Source: JAFALK01 sp042701975
GTDB taxonomy: Bacteria > Pseudomonadota > Gammaproteobacteria > Burkholderiales > Burkholderiaceae_C
Direction: 5' to 3'
Assembly (NCBI GenBank): GCA_042701975.1
Contig: CP170561.1
Location: 2,480,001-2,544,000, forward strand
DNA: 64,000 nucleotides
This document shows, in pieces, positions 16,966-25,605 of the stretch (position 1 is its first letter; every line of letters starts with the position of its first letter). A model generated the notes under the pieces. The model saw only the letters and a list, made by a program, of their open reading frames with translations. It was not told the DNA's origin and searched no databases. Both the position numbers and the translations under genes were made by a program.

Positions 16966-18999
16966 TCAAGGCTTGAGGTGCTGATCCAGGAATCGCTCCA
17001 TGCGCCGGGCCCAGTCGATCTTGTTTTCCAGCAGGCGCCAGCCGTGGGCTTCGTAGTCGTAGACAACCCATTCCGGCGGATTGCCGGCGTCCTGCATGGC
17101 ACGGCGCAGCCGGGTGCCGTGAGCCAACGGCACCCGCACGTCCCGGTATCCGTAGGCGAGAAGCACCGGCGCCTTGATGCGCTCGGCCTGGGCCACGGGG
17201 GAGTTGGCGGTGAGCATCTCCTTGTCCTTTTCAGCGTCGCCGACCATCTCCGGCATGGTGTAACGGCGCGAGGTGTCACCGAGGTCGTCAGTCACGACCC
17301 AGTTGCCCTTCAAGTACAGGAACGGATCCGCCAGGGCCAACCAGGCGATGCCGCAGCGATAGAGCTCGGGCTGGCGCACCAGGCCCATGAGCGTGCCGTA
17401 CCCACCGAAACTCGACCCGGCAATGCAAGCACGCCCGGGCGCCGCCAGGCCGCGTTGCTGTGCCCAAAGCAGGGCATCGGCAATGTCGTCCTGTATGGCC
17501 TGGCCCCATTGCTTCCAGCCGGCCTTGTAGTGCACGTCGCCATAACCCTCGCTGCCACGGAATTCCGGACTGATCACGAGGTAGCCGCGAGAGGCCAGGA
17601 ACTGCTTCATCGGCTCCCATTGCCAAAAGCCGTCGCGCACCCAGGGACCGCCATGGACCATGACGACAGCCGGAGGCGGGGAGCCCTTGGCTGTCGTGGT
17701 GGGCAGGGTCAACCAGAGCGGCAGCTCCCTGCCATCTCTTGCCTTGATGCGCTGGAAAGCCACGCGCGCCATGCGCGCAGGGTCGATGCCGTCCATCACC
17801 TGGCTGACAACGCGCCAACGATCACCATCCGCTTCGTAGAGCAGCAGCACACCGGGGTCGCGATCGGCGTAGCTGCGCAGCAGGGCCACCATGTCCGGCG
17901 CGCCGCAGCGGCGGCAGCTGATCCGGTTGACGCGACCGGGAAACATCCCGTCCACCTTGGCCTGGAACTGCTTCATGGCCGGGTCGTACCAAACGGTCTG
18001 TTCGGTGTCGGCGTCCACGCGCACGCCAAGGGCTGGGCCGCCGGCACGTTCCTGGATGAGCCCGCCCCTAAAGTCAAAGCCCGGCACGCGCACCAGCGGA
18101 GGCTCGACCGGCTTGAGCGTCTCGGGATCGAGGCGCGTGAGCACGGCATAGCCTTCGGGCCCCTCGTTGTGGGTCACGTAGAGCGTGCCGTCGTCGTCCA
18201 CGGCATCCGGTTCAAAGCTCCCGTGGCCGACAGCGCTTTCCTCGAGCAGCTGCCAGGCGGCTTGGCCGGGGCGCCGCCAGTACAGCGAACTTCGGCCCTT
18301 GTCCACGACCGTGGCCAGGCGCGGCTCGCCCTTGCTGTCGAAGACCCAGCTGCTCACGCCGGTCGGGGCGTCCTTGATGTCGATCTTGCGCGTCGTGCCG
18401 GTGACGGTGTCCAGCCACATGGGCGTGAGGGTGGCAGGCTTGCCCGCATCGCCGGCCACCATGTGTCCGACGATGACCTCGTTCGGCTTCACGCCGGGCT
18501 GCTGCATGGGGATGTGCAGCAAGAAGTGCCACATGTCCAGCAGGCGCCGGTCGGCGAAGTAGTCAGAACCGCCGCGATGTCGCTTGATCAAGGGCTGGAT
18601 CGCTTCGCCCTTGACGTCGACGGCGTACAGGCCCGGCCCGATGTAGAGGTCGTCGCCGCTGCCGTCTTGCAGGTCCACAACGTTGAAGACCAGCCGGTCG
18701 TCGCTGACCCAGTCGAACACGCGCACGTCGGAGTCGGCGTATTCCGCGATGCGGCGCAGGCTGCCGCCGAACTCGATCACCGTCAGCCCGACGCGCTTGC
18801 CTCCATGTGCCGTGGTGAGCGCGAGGTACTTGCCCGAGGGCGACAGTTTGGCGCCGAGCACCGTGGCCTGCTGGAAGAAGCGTTCGACCGGCACGGGTGG
18901 GTCAGCCGCAGGATCGTCGGCCGCGGCGAGGCCGCACCACGCAGCGCAAACCAGGGCGATCAGCCCTCGAAAGATGGCGGGGCGGGCGTTGGGCAGCAT
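16966..18999 (-). CDS. Secreted S9 family (prolyl oligopeptidase-type) peptidase, copy 1
   Basis: Protein of 677 residues: a signal peptide (cleavage likely after GLAAA near residue 27), a beta-propeller-like N-terminal part, and a C-terminal alpha/beta-hydrolase peptidase domain. The catalytic triad reads S530 (GSSFGGYG), D620 (YRDVRVP) and H652 (YEAHGW). A CRRCG cysteine pair lies in the propeller region. Members cleave peptides after proline or alanine, or act as acyl-peptide or dipeptidyl peptidases; the exact specificity cannot be read. It begins 4 bases after copy 2 ends, and the two share much sequence (CRRCG, SYxDRDPGVLxLY, VMVHGGPWV), so this is a tandem duplication in one operon. 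Confidence 0.92.
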   Translation of the reverse strand: MLPNARPAIFRGLIALVCAAWCGLAAADDPAADPPVPVERFFQQATVLGAKLSPSGKYLALTTAHGGKRVGLTVIEFGGSLRRIAEYADSDVRVFDWVSDDRLVFNVVDLQDGSGDDLYIGPGLYAVDVKGEAIQPLIKRHRGGSDYFADRRLLDMWHFLLHIPMQQPGVKPNEVIVGHMVAGDAGKPATLTPMWLDTVTGTTRKIDIKDAPTGVSSWVFDSKGEPRLATVVDKGRSSLYWRRPGQAAWQLLEESAVGHGSFEPDAVDDDGTLYVTHNEGPEGYAVLTRLDPETLKPVEPPLVRVPGFDFRGGLIQERAGGPALGVRVDADTEQTVWYDPAMKQFQAKVDGMFPGRVNRISCRRCGAPDMVALLRSYADRDPGVLLLYEADGDRWRVVSQVMDGIDPARMARVAFQRIKARDGRELPLWLTLPTTTAKGSPPPAVVMVHGGPWVRDGFWQWEPMKQFLASRGYLVISPEFRGSEGYGDVHYKAGWKQWGQAIQDDIADALLWAQQRGLAAPGRACIAGSSFGGYGTLMGLVRQPELYRCGIAWLALADPFLYLKGNWVVTDDLGDTSRRYTMPEMVGDAEKDKEMLTANSPVAQAERIKAPVLLAYGYRDVRVPLAHGTRLRRAMQDAGNPPEWVVYDYEAHGWRLLENKIDWARRMERFLDQHLKP

Positions 19000-19003
19000 C
19001 CGG

Positions 19004-21040
19004 TCAGTTCAGGTTCTTCGCCAGGAACGCCGCCATCCGCTTGGCGAAGTCGATCCGGTTGTCGGGGTTGTACCAGCCGTGGGCCTCGAAGGGGTAGGTG
19101 ATCCATTCCGGCGGATTGCCGGCCTTGATGAGCGCCTCGCGCATGCGCTTGCCGTGGGCGACGGGCACGCGCTCGTCGGATTCTCCATAGGCCAGCAGCA
19201 CCGGGGCCTTCATCTTCGAGGCCAGCAGCACTGGGTTGTTGGCCGCCAGCATGGCGGCGTCGGCCTTGATGTCGCCCACCCGCTGCGGCAGACCGTACTT
19301 GCGGCCGGCATCGGAGATGTCGTCCTGGGTCCAGAAGCTGCCTTCCAGGAAGAGGTTCAGGTCGGCCACGCCGACCCAGGCCACCACGCAGCGGAACAGC
19401 TCCGGGTAGCGCACCGGCCCCATCAGCGCCGCGTAGCCGCCGTAGCTGGCGCCGGCGATGCAGGCCTTGCCCGGCTTCGCCAGCCCCTGCTTCTGCGCCC
19501 AGAGCAGGGCGTCGGCCAGGTCGTCTTCCATGGTCTGGCCCCATTGCTTGAAGCCGGCGCGCAGGTGCTCGTCCCCGTAGCCTTCGCTGCCGCGGAACTC
19601 GGGCTCGATGACGAGGTAGCCCTGGGCCGCCAGGAATTGGGCGTCGCTGTCCCACTGCCAATGTCCGCCACGCACCCACGGGCCGCCGTGCACCAGCACC
19701 ACGGCCGGCACGGGCTTGCCGGGTTCCAGATTGCGCGGCTGCGTGATCCACAGCGGCAGGTCGCGGCCGTCGCGGGCCTTGATGCGCTGGAAGTCCAGCG
19801 AGCCTTGCGTCTTGGGATCGATGCCGTTGCGGACCTTGAGCAGGAACTTCAGCTTCTTGGTCGCGGCGTCGTAGAGGAACAGGACGCCGGGGTCGCGGTC
19901 GGAATAGGACTCCACCAGGGCAACCATGTCGGGCTGGCCGCAGCGGCGGCAGTCGATGCGGTTGACGCGCCCCGGCAGGCGGGTGTCGATCTCCTGCTGC
20001 ACGGCCTTCATTGCCGGATCGAACCAGACGGTCGCTTCGCCGTCGGCGTCCACTCGCACGCCCAGGCTGCTGGCGCCCGGCTTGTCGTTGAGCAGGTGGC
20101 CGAGGAAATCGAAGCCGGGCACGGCCACCATGGGGGTGTCTTCCGGCGCGCCGGTCTTGAAATTGAAGCGCGTCAGCACCTCGGTGGCGCCGGGGCCGGA
20201 AGCCTGCACGACGTACAGATGGCCGGCATCGTCCACCGAGACCACGTGGAAGGGCATGGACAGGGCATCGCCCTCGGCGATCTGGTGCCAGGTGGTGTCG
20301 CCTGGGCCGCGCCAGTGGTAGGCCGCGCGGTCCTTGTTGCGGGTATAGGCCACGCGGGCATTGCCGGCGCTGTCGAACCACCAGTGCAGCACCTCCCGCG
20401 GCGCGCCCTTGCCCACTTCGGCCCAGATCCAGCCGCCGGTGCGGACGTTCAGCCAGAGCGGCGTGACCGAGGAGATGCCCTTGTCGCTGAAGCCCAGCTG
20501 GCCCACCAGCACCGTGCCGGGCTCGACACCGGGCTGCGGCTTGGGCACGGTCAGGAGCATGTGGTTGTAGGCGAGCGCTTCGTCCTTGCCGTCGGTGATG
20601 AAGTTGGAGCCGCGGTTCACCAGCTTGCGCGGTTTTTTGCCGTCGAAGGTCACGCTGAACAGGCCCGGTGCGTAGCGGTGCATGTCCGAGCCGACGCTGC
20701 GCAGGTCAATGGCCGAGAACACCAGGCGTTCGTCGTCCGCCCAGTCGAATTCATAGACGTCGGCATCGGTAAAGCTAGCGGGGCGGTAGAGCTGGCCGCC
20801 GCCCTCGATGTCGAGCACGCCCACGGTGACGCGGTCGCCGCCCAGCGAGGTCTTGATCGCCAGCCGCTTGCCGCCCGGCGAGAGCTTGACTTGCAGCACG
20901 GTGGCGTGCTGGAAGTAGGCGTCCGGCGCCGTCGCCGAGGGCGGGGGCGGGGGCGGGGGCGGGGCCGTCTGCGCGCTGGCGTTCAGGCCGCCCATCGTCG
21001 CCAGTGCCGTTGCAACAGTCAGATGCAGCCAAGCGCGCAT
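19004..21040 (-). CDS. Secreted S9 family (prolyl oligopeptidase-type) peptidase, copy 2
   Basis: Protein of 678 residues and a paralogue of the gene just downstream. The ATG at 21040 has GGGAG upstream and gives a signal peptide ending ASAQ near residue 24; alternative in-frame starts at 21058 and 21133 lack a ribosome site. Directly after the signal peptide comes a run of eight prolines. The triad is S532 (GASYGGYA), D622 (GESDERVP) and H654 (FEAHGW). The CRRCG pair is kept. Being first in the two-gene unit, it probably carries the promoter, in the 137 bases shared with the divergent DUF4212 gene. Likely role: periplasmic or exported digestion of peptides. Confidence 0.92.
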   Translation of the reverse strand: MRAWLHLTVATALATMGGLNASAQTAPPPPPPPPSATAPDAYFQHATVLQVKLSPGGKRLAIKTSLGGDRVTVGVLDIEGGGQLYRPASFTDADVYEFDWADDERLVFSAIDLRSVGSDMHRYAPGLFSVTFDGKKPRKLVNRGSNFITDGKDEALAYNHMLLTVPKPQPGVEPGTVLVGQLGFSDKGISSVTPLWLNVRTGGWIWAEVGKGAPREVLHWWFDSAGNARVAYTRNKDRAAYHWRGPGDTTWHQIAEGDALSMPFHVVSVDDAGHLYVVQASGPGATEVLTRFNFKTGAPEDTPMVAVPGFDFLGHLLNDKPGASSLGVRVDADGEATVWFDPAMKAVQQEIDTRLPGRVNRIDCRRCGQPDMVALVESYSDRDPGVLFLYDAATKKLKFLLKVRNGIDPKTQGSLDFQRIKARDGRDLPLWITQPRNLEPGKPVPAVVLVHGGPWVRGGHWQWDSDAQFLAAQGYLVIEPEFRGSEGYGDEHLRAGFKQWGQTMEDDLADALLWAQKQGLAKPGKACIAGASYGGYAALMGPVRYPELFRCVVAWVGVADLNLFLEGSFWTQDDISDAGRKYGLPQRVGDIKADAAMLAANNPVLLASKMKAPVLLAYGESDERVPVAHGKRMREALIKAGNPPEWITYPFEAHGWYNPDNRIDFAKRMAAFLAKNLN
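20943..20964 (+). repeat. G-run repeat (possible G-quadruplex) encoding polyproline
   Basis: GGGGGCGGGGGCGGGGGCGGGG: four G-runs with single-base loops on the strand opposite the S9 peptidase reading. On the coding strand it encodes part of the eight-proline run after the signal peptide. It fits the formal quadruplex pattern; folding is untested. Confidence 0.6.
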
Positions 21041-21177
21041 GAGGTCTCCCTTGCTCATTGTTTGTTTTTCGTGCCGCCGCGATGCTGCCAGAAACTGCTC
21101 TGCATGGCAGCGCTTCCCGCTGGGAGTTTTCACCAGGGTTGGCGTTCACCAGGATGGGCAGCGTCATACTGCGCGGC

Positions 21178-21447
21178 ATGCCCGATGAAGCAGACCTCAA
21201 GAAGCCGCAGCCCGACCAGCGCTGGCGCCGCACGCGCCGCGTGACGCTCGTGCTGCTGGCGGTCTGGGCCTTCGCCGGATTCGGGCTCGTCTACTTCGCG
21301 CGGGACCTCAACCGGTTCGAAATCCTCGGCGGACCGCTGGGCTTCTGGATCGCCTCGCAGGGCGCGGTGCTCGTGTTCCTGGGCGTCGTGATCGTCTTCG
21401 CGGTGCTGACGAACCGCGGCCAGAGCGGCGACGGATCAGGGCGCTGA
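21178..21447 (+). CDS. DUF4212 protein, sodium/substrate symporter small subunit, orphan
   Basis: Membrane protein of 89 residues matching the DUF4212 family: a charged N-terminus with RWRRTRRVTLVLLAVWA, a first helix, the loop FARDLNRFEILGGPLGFWIASQG that is the family hallmark, and a second helix ending in a short basic tail. Elsewhere this small subunit sits directly before a sodium:solute symporter (ActP/VC_2705-like). Here no symporter gene follows: its 3' end overlaps a convergent hydrolase gene by 12 bases. It may be an orphan after loss of its partner, or work with a symporter encoded elsewhere. The ATG at 21178 fits the start of the family. Confidence 0.82.
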   Translation: MPDEADLKKPQPDQRWRRTRRVTLVLLAVWAFAGFGLVYFARDLNRFEILGGPLGFWIASQGAVLVFLGVVIVFAVLTNRGQSGDGSGR

Positions 21448-22344
21448 CAGGAAATCTTCGAGCCGCCTCGCCAGCCGCTCCGGCTGGTCGTGGTGCAGCA
21501 TGTGGCCCGCATCGGGCAGGACTGCCAGCTGAGCACCCGCGACCACGGCCCGGCGCCGTTGCAGCTCGGTCTTCGGATAGCGGTCGCCCCAGAAGCCGGG
21601 GAAGGGCGTGTTCGCGCCTTCTACCCACAGCAGCGGCGCCGTGATCTGCTGCCATTGCGCCTCGATCTCGGCCCATCGGTAGGGCACGGGGTTGGCACGC
21701 TTGTGAGCCGGGTCCGCGCGCAGCTGGTATTCCTCATGGCCCGTCTGGCGCGACCAATGGCCAGCCAGCCACAGTGCCTTGTCCAGGGCCAGGCGCGGGT
21801 TGGTCTTGACCAGGCGCTCGGCCACGGCAGCGAGGCTGGCGTAGGGCTTGAGCTGCTGTTCGACCTTGAGCTCGTCCAGCCACTGGACGATGCGCTTTGG
21901 CGCACCCTCAGGCGCCACGTCGGGCAGGCCGAAGCCTTCGAGGTTGATGAGCTTGCGCACGCGCTCGGGCCGCAGGCCGGCATAGCTCATCACCAGGTTG
22001 CCGCCCATGCTGTGGCCGAGCAGGTCCACGGGCGCATCGGGGCTGACGGCGTCGAGCAGCGCATCCAGGTCGCCCAGGTAGTCGGGGAACCAGTAGCTGT
22101 CGCTGCCGCTCGATTCGCTCATGCCGAAGCCGCGCCAGTCGAAGGCCAGCACCTCGCGGTCCTGTTGCAGCGCGTCGACGATGAACTGGAACGAGGCACC
22201 CACGTCCATCCAGCCATGGGCCATCACCAGCAGCGGTTGCCCGGCGCGTGGCGTGCCCCAGCGCAGCAGGTGGTGGGTGAGGCCGCGCAGCGTCAGGAAT
22301 TCGTCGCGATGCAGGCGGCGGGCGGAGTAAGGGATCGGCTTCAT
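21436..22344 (-). CDS. Alpha/beta hydrolase
   Basis: Hydrolase of 302 residues with a standard alpha/beta fold: oxyanion segment VMAHGWMDVGASF near residue 40, FDWRGFGMSE, nucleophile elbow GHSMGG (serine near 110), acid in the LLWVEGANTP region, and catalytic His in LPDAGHMLHHDQPERLA. It resembles the human MEST/serine-hydrolase-like and epoxide hydrolase-related esterases, but the substrate cannot be told. There is no signal peptide. It faces the DUF4212 gene tail to tail and the GNAT gene head to head (35 bases between), so it is a single-gene unit. Confidence 0.88.
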   Translation of the reverse strand: MKPIPYSARRLHRDEFLTLRGLTHHLLRWGTPRAGQPLLVMAHGWMDVGASFQFIVDALQQDREVLAFDWRGFGMSESSGSDSYWFPDYLGDLDALLDAVSPDAPVDLLGHSMGGNLVMSYAGLRPERVRKLINLEGFGLPDVAPEGAPKRIVQWLDELKVEQQLKPYASLAAVAERLVKTNPRLALDKALWLAGHWSRQTGHEEYQLRADPAHKRANPVPYRWAEIEAQWQQITAPLLWVEGANTPFPGFWGDRYPKTELQRRRAVVAGAQLAVLPDAGHMLHHDQPERLARRLEDFLSAP

Positions 22345-22379
22345 GGCCGCGACTTTAGGGGAAGGCGAGAATGCCGTGC

Positions 22380-22862
22380 ATGAAGCCCAGCTACAGCCTC
22401 AGAGCGGCCACGCCGCAAGACGTTCCCGGCATCGCCAGCCTCGTGGAGGAACTGGCGGTCTTCGAGCAGCTCGAACACCTGCTCAAGCTCACGCCCGAAG
22501 CGCTGCAGGAGCACCTCTTCGGCCCGCGCCCCGTGATCGAAGCCTGGGTCGGTGTGATCGAAGGCGAGCTGGTGGCGTATGCCATCTGCTTCACCAGCTA
22601 TAGCACCTTTCTCGGCAAGCCGGGCCTTTACCTCGAAGACCTCTACGTGCGCCCCGCCCACCGCCGCAGCGGCCTGGGCAAGGGCATGCTCAAGCACCTG
22701 GCGGCGCTGGCCGTGCAGCGCGGCTACGGCCGTTTCGAATGGACCGTGCTGGACTGGAACGAGGACGCCATTCGCTTCTATGAAGGCATGGGTGCCGACG
22801 TGCTGCCCGACTGGCGCATCTGCCGTGCCACCGGCGAGGCGCTGGAGCGCATGGCCGGCTGA
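22380..22862 (+). CDS. GNAT family N-acetyltransferase
   Basis: Acetyltransferase of 160 residues with the full GNAT fold. The acetyl-CoA loop is visible as VRPAHRRSGLGKGML (R-x-x-G-x-G pattern), preceded by LYLEDLYV (beta 4) and followed by EWTVLDWNEDAIRFYEGMGA (beta 5, helix 4). The pattern LEDLYVRP...WTVLDWNxxAIxFYxxxGA is typical of the spermine/spermidine or thialysine acetyltransferase branch, so a small polyamine or amino-acid-like substrate is possible. The start is the ATG at 22380; an in-frame ATG at 22371 adds three residues. Confidence 0.9.
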   Translation: MKPSYSLRAATPQDVPGIASLVEELAVFEQLEHLLKLTPEALQEHLFGPRPVIEAWVGVIEGELVAYAICFTSYSTFLGKPGLYLEDLYVRPAHRRSGLGKGMLKHLAALAVQRGYGRFEWTVLDWNEDAIRFYEGMGADVLPDWRICRATGEALERMAG

Positions 22863-22891
22863 TCGGCCGGTGCAGCCTTTCAGTTCTCTTT

Positions 22892-22914
22892 CCGCGAGCC
22901 CCCCGTACTCGCGG
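22892..22914 (+). terminator. Hairpin after the GNAT gene
   Basis: CCGCGAG-CCCCCCGTA-CTCGCGG is a perfect 7-bp stem 30 bases after the stop codon. There is no U-tract, so it may be a weak terminator or an mRNA 3'-end stabiliser. Confidence 0.35.
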
Positions 22915-23008
22915 TAGTCCCCAACCCCAGAGGGCGACCCGTCTCGCTATCCTGTCCACAGGGACCCACGCTGAAAATCAGCTGACCGCGAACGAGAGGG
23001 GTCGGTCG

Positions 23009-24472
23009 ATGGTCGATGCCGCGTTACTGAGCCGCTGCCGGCGCATGGCGGAGATCGCCGCGGCCGCCGTGATGGCTGCTGCGCTGGCAGCGCTGACGGG
23101 CTGGTGGCTGGACATCGAGCCGCTGCGCGCGCTGATTCCTGGCATGACGCCGATGAATCCGGTGGCTGCCGTGTGCTTCGTGCTGGCCTGCCTGGCGCTG
23201 TGGCGCCACCGCTTGATGCCCACGCCGGCTGCTGCTTCCGGCCTCGCCTTCTTCAGCGGCGCTGCGCTGGTCTTTGTGGGTGTGTCACGCGTGCTGGGCT
23301 ACGCCACAGCGCTGGACCTGGGCGTCGATCGCATGCTGTTCCCCGACACTCTGCGCGGCAACCAGATGGCGCCCAACACGGCCAGCAACTTCATGCTGCT
23401 CGGCCTGTGCCTCATGCTGGTGGCGCGCGGCCGTTCGCTGTTCGTGGGGCAGGTGCTGGTGGCGCTGTCATCCACGGTGTCGTACATGGCATTGCTTGGC
23501 TACGTCTACCAGGTGCCGCTCTTTGGCCTGCCGGGCTATGTGCCCATGGCCTTCCATGTCTCGCTGTGTTTCCTGGTCATCGAGATGGGCCTGCTGGCCA
23601 GCAGTGCGGACGGCGGCTTCGTGGCGATGCTGATGAGCAACCGCACCGGTGGCAGGGCGGCGCGCAAGCTGCTGCCCGCAGCGCTGCTGCTGCCTTCGGT
23701 CCTGGGCGGTCTGGGCATCCTGGGCATGCGCCATGCGCTCTTCGCGCCCGAGTTCACCGTGGCCCTGATGGCCACCTTCTGCGGTGTGGGCCTGGCCGCG
23801 CTGATGCTGGTCACGGCGCGTCGGCTCAATGAAGGCGACGCCGAGGTCGAGCGCTTGCTGACGGTGGACGTGCTCACGGGCGTGATGAACCGCCGCACGA
23901 TTCTCGAAGTGCTCGGTGCCGAGACGGCAGCGTGCCTGCGCTACCGCGTGCCGCTGTCCACGTGCATGGTGGACATCGACCACTTCAAGCACGTCAACGA
24001 CGACCACGGCCACGCCTGCGGCGACGAAGTGCTGCGCGCTGTCGGCAGCGTGATCCAGGCGAGCCTGCGCGAGACCGATGCGGCAGGGCGTTATGGCGGC
24101 GAGGAATTCGTCGTTGTGCTGCCGCACACCAGCGCCGAAGGTGGGGTGGCCTATGCCGAGCGGCTGCGCATTGCGATCGAGCAGTTGGAGGTCCCGGTGG
24201 CTTCAGGCCAGGTCCTGCGTGTGACCTGCTCGATCGGCATTGCGCAGATGGCGAGCACGGAATCCCCTCAGCCCGACCAGGCGCTGGCGCATGCAGACCA
24301 GGCGCTGTATGCGGCCAAGCGCGGCGGGCGCAACCGGGTGCAGATGGCGCCGCACTTGGCGCCGGTGAAGCCTTCAACGATGCAGCGCGGGCCTGAGGCC
24401 ATCGAACCCGCCATGCTTGGACAGGTTTCCGGCGCTGGCGCCAGATCAGCCGAGGACAAGCCTACTTCTTGA
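23009..24472 (+). CDS. Membrane-bound diguanylate cyclase (GGDEF)
   Basis: Protein of 487 residues making cyclic di-GMP from two GTP. The first about 270 residues hold about eight hydrophobic helices, a membrane sensor I cannot assign to a named family (PMNPVAAVCFVLACLALW after helix 1 is typical of many membrane kinases and cyclases). The GGDEF domain follows (about 285-455): DVLTGVMNRRT, DIDHFKHVNDDHGH, active site GGEEF at 363-367, and an intact inhibitory site RETD at 354-357, so product feedback is expected. No EAL domain. Its last 11 bases overlap a convergent gene. It probably tunes motility and biofilm formation together with the second cyclase at 36 kb. Confidence 0.94.
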   Translation: MVDAALLSRCRRMAEIAAAAVMAAALAALTGWWLDIEPLRALIPGMTPMNPVAAVCFVLACLALWRHRLMPTPAAASGLAFFSGAALVFVGVSRVLGYATALDLGVDRMLFPDTLRGNQMAPNTASNFMLLGLCLMLVARGRSLFVGQVLVALSSTVSYMALLGYVYQVPLFGLPGYVPMAFHVSLCFLVIEMGLLASSADGGFVAMLMSNRTGGRAARKLLPAALLLPSVLGGLGILGMRHALFAPEFTVALMATFCGVGLAALMLVTARRLNEGDAEVERLLTVDVLTGVMNRRTILEVLGAETAACLRYRVPLSTCMVDIDHFKHVNDDHGHACGDEVLRAVGSVIQASLRETDAAGRYGGEEFVVVLPHTSAEGGVAYAERLRIAIEQLEVPVASGQVLRVTCSIGIAQMASTESPQPDQALAHADQALYAAKRGGRNRVQMAPHLAPVKPSTMQRGPEAIEPAMLGQVSGAGARSAEDKPTS

Positions 24473-25079
24473 AGCAGTCGCCTGACGTCGGCGGCAGCTT
24501 GGCGCGCGAGTCGAAGGGATCGATCGTGCTCAGTCGGTTGGCGACGATCTTGGTGCATTTGGTGCCCTGGCGGACCATGGTGGAGTTGAGGCCGTCGGTC
24601 GTGGTCAGGGTCTCGACCGGCAGCGTGCCGGCCGCATCGGCAACGCGGTACTCGATGGACTTTTTGTTCGGCTGGCCGGCGTGCAGGTCGTTGGCCGTGA
24701 GGTCCTTCGCCGTCGGCTTGGCCGCTTGCATCTGCAGGGGCAGCGCAAGGTTCAGGCGCGCGGGCGGCGCCGAGGCTGCGGACGCTGCCGGTGCTGCTGC
24801 CACGGCCACCGCTCCCGTGGTGGGTGGCGGTGCGGTGACCTGCACCTCGGGCATGGGCACGTAGGTGAGGCGCTTGTTCGGGAAGAAACCCACCTGCAGG
24901 TTCGGTCGCATCGGCCGCTGCGGCTCTGGCGGAACGATGCGCAACACCAGCGATCGGACCTCTTGCAGCGGCTCTGCGCGCTGACGGCTCAAGCCCACGA
25001 ACAACAGACCGTGGAAGAACAGCAGGACCAGCAGCAGAGGCCAACGCGCGCGCCGGGCCGGAAGCAAGGGAGGGGTCAT
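24462..25079 (-). CDS. Single-pass membrane protein with proline/alanine linker, unknown
   Basis: Protein of 205 residues, not recognised. The ATG at 25079 gives a short basic start, one hydrophobic helix (PLLLVLLFFHGLLFVGL, about 13-30) and then a proline-rich IVPPEPQRPMRP segment, an alanine-rich linker (about 85-120), and a C-terminal part with two cysteines (GTKCTK and GDCFKK) that could form a disulfide in the periplasm. The layout of membrane anchor, proline-rich span and small periplasmic domain resembles TonB-like or DUF3108-type proteins of Burkholderiales, but no TonB C-terminal motif is seen. It is convergent with the cyclase and divergent from ybaK. Confidence 0.55.
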   Translation of the reverse strand: MTPPLLPARRARWPLLLVLLFFHGLLFVGLSRQRAEPLQEVRSLVLRIVPPEPQRPMRPNLQVGFFPNKRLTYVPMPEVQVTAPPPTTGAVAVAAAPAASAASAPPARLNLALPLQMQAAKPTAKDLTANDLHAGQPNKKSIEYRVADAAGTLPVETLTTTDGLNSTMVRQGTKCTKIVANRLSTIDPFDSRAKLPPTSGDCFKK

Positions 25080-25104
25080 CGCGGGCCACTGTAACAATAG
25101 AAGC

Positions 25105-25599
25105 ATGAGCAAGAAGACTGCACACGTCAGCGAAACACCGGCCACCCAGTTCCTGCGACAGCACGGCGTGGCCTTCACCGAGCATGTCTACGACTACGTG
25201 GAACACGGCGGCACTTCCGAGTCCTCGCGCCAGCTCGGCGTGCAAGAGCACGCGGTGGTCAAGACGCTGGTGATGCAGGACGAGAAGGCCGAGCCGCTGA
25301 TCGTGCTGATGCACGGCGACCGCACCGTGAGCCTCAAGGCGCTGGCGCGGCAGATCCCGTGCAAGAAGGTCGAGCCCTGCAAGCCCGAGGTGGCGCAGCG
25401 GCACAGCGGCTACATGGTCGGCGGCACCTCGCCCTTTGGTACGCGCAAGGCCATGCCCGTGTTTGTCGAAGGCACCATCCTCGGCCTGGACAAGATCTGC
25501 ATCAACGGCGGACGGCGCGGCTACCTCGTGGGCATCGCGCCTGGGGTTCTCACCGAGCTGCTGGGGGCGGTGGTCGTCGAGTGCGCGAATGCAGAATAG
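25105..25599 (+). CDS. ybaK: Cys-tRNA(Pro)/Cys-tRNA(Cys) deacylase
   Basis: Editing enzyme of 164 residues of the YbaK/EbsC family, which removes cysteine wrongly attached to tRNA-Pro. Marks include TPATQFLRQHGVAFTEHVY at the N-terminus, VVKTLVMQ, the conserved lysine strand TVSLKALARQI, and the GGTSPFGTRKAMPVFVE loop that lines the catalytic pocket, then CINGGRRGYLVGI. Full length. It opens a three-gene run with plsY (7 bases downstream) and ridA. Confidence 0.94.
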   Translation: MSKKTAHVSETPATQFLRQHGVAFTEHVYDYVEHGGTSESSRQLGVQEHAVVKTLVMQDEKAEPLIVLMHGDRTVSLKALARQIPCKKVEPCKPEVAQRHSGYMVGGTSPFGTRKAMPVFVEGTILGLDKICINGGRRGYLVGIAPGVLTELLGAVVVECANAE

Positions 25600-25605
25600 A
25601 GGCTT

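Noticed and set aside
21129..21160. Two 16-base direct repeats TTCACCAGG before the DUF4212 gene as an operator
   Set aside because: Only partly conserved (3 mismatches), and no promoter is positioned around them; recorded but not supported.
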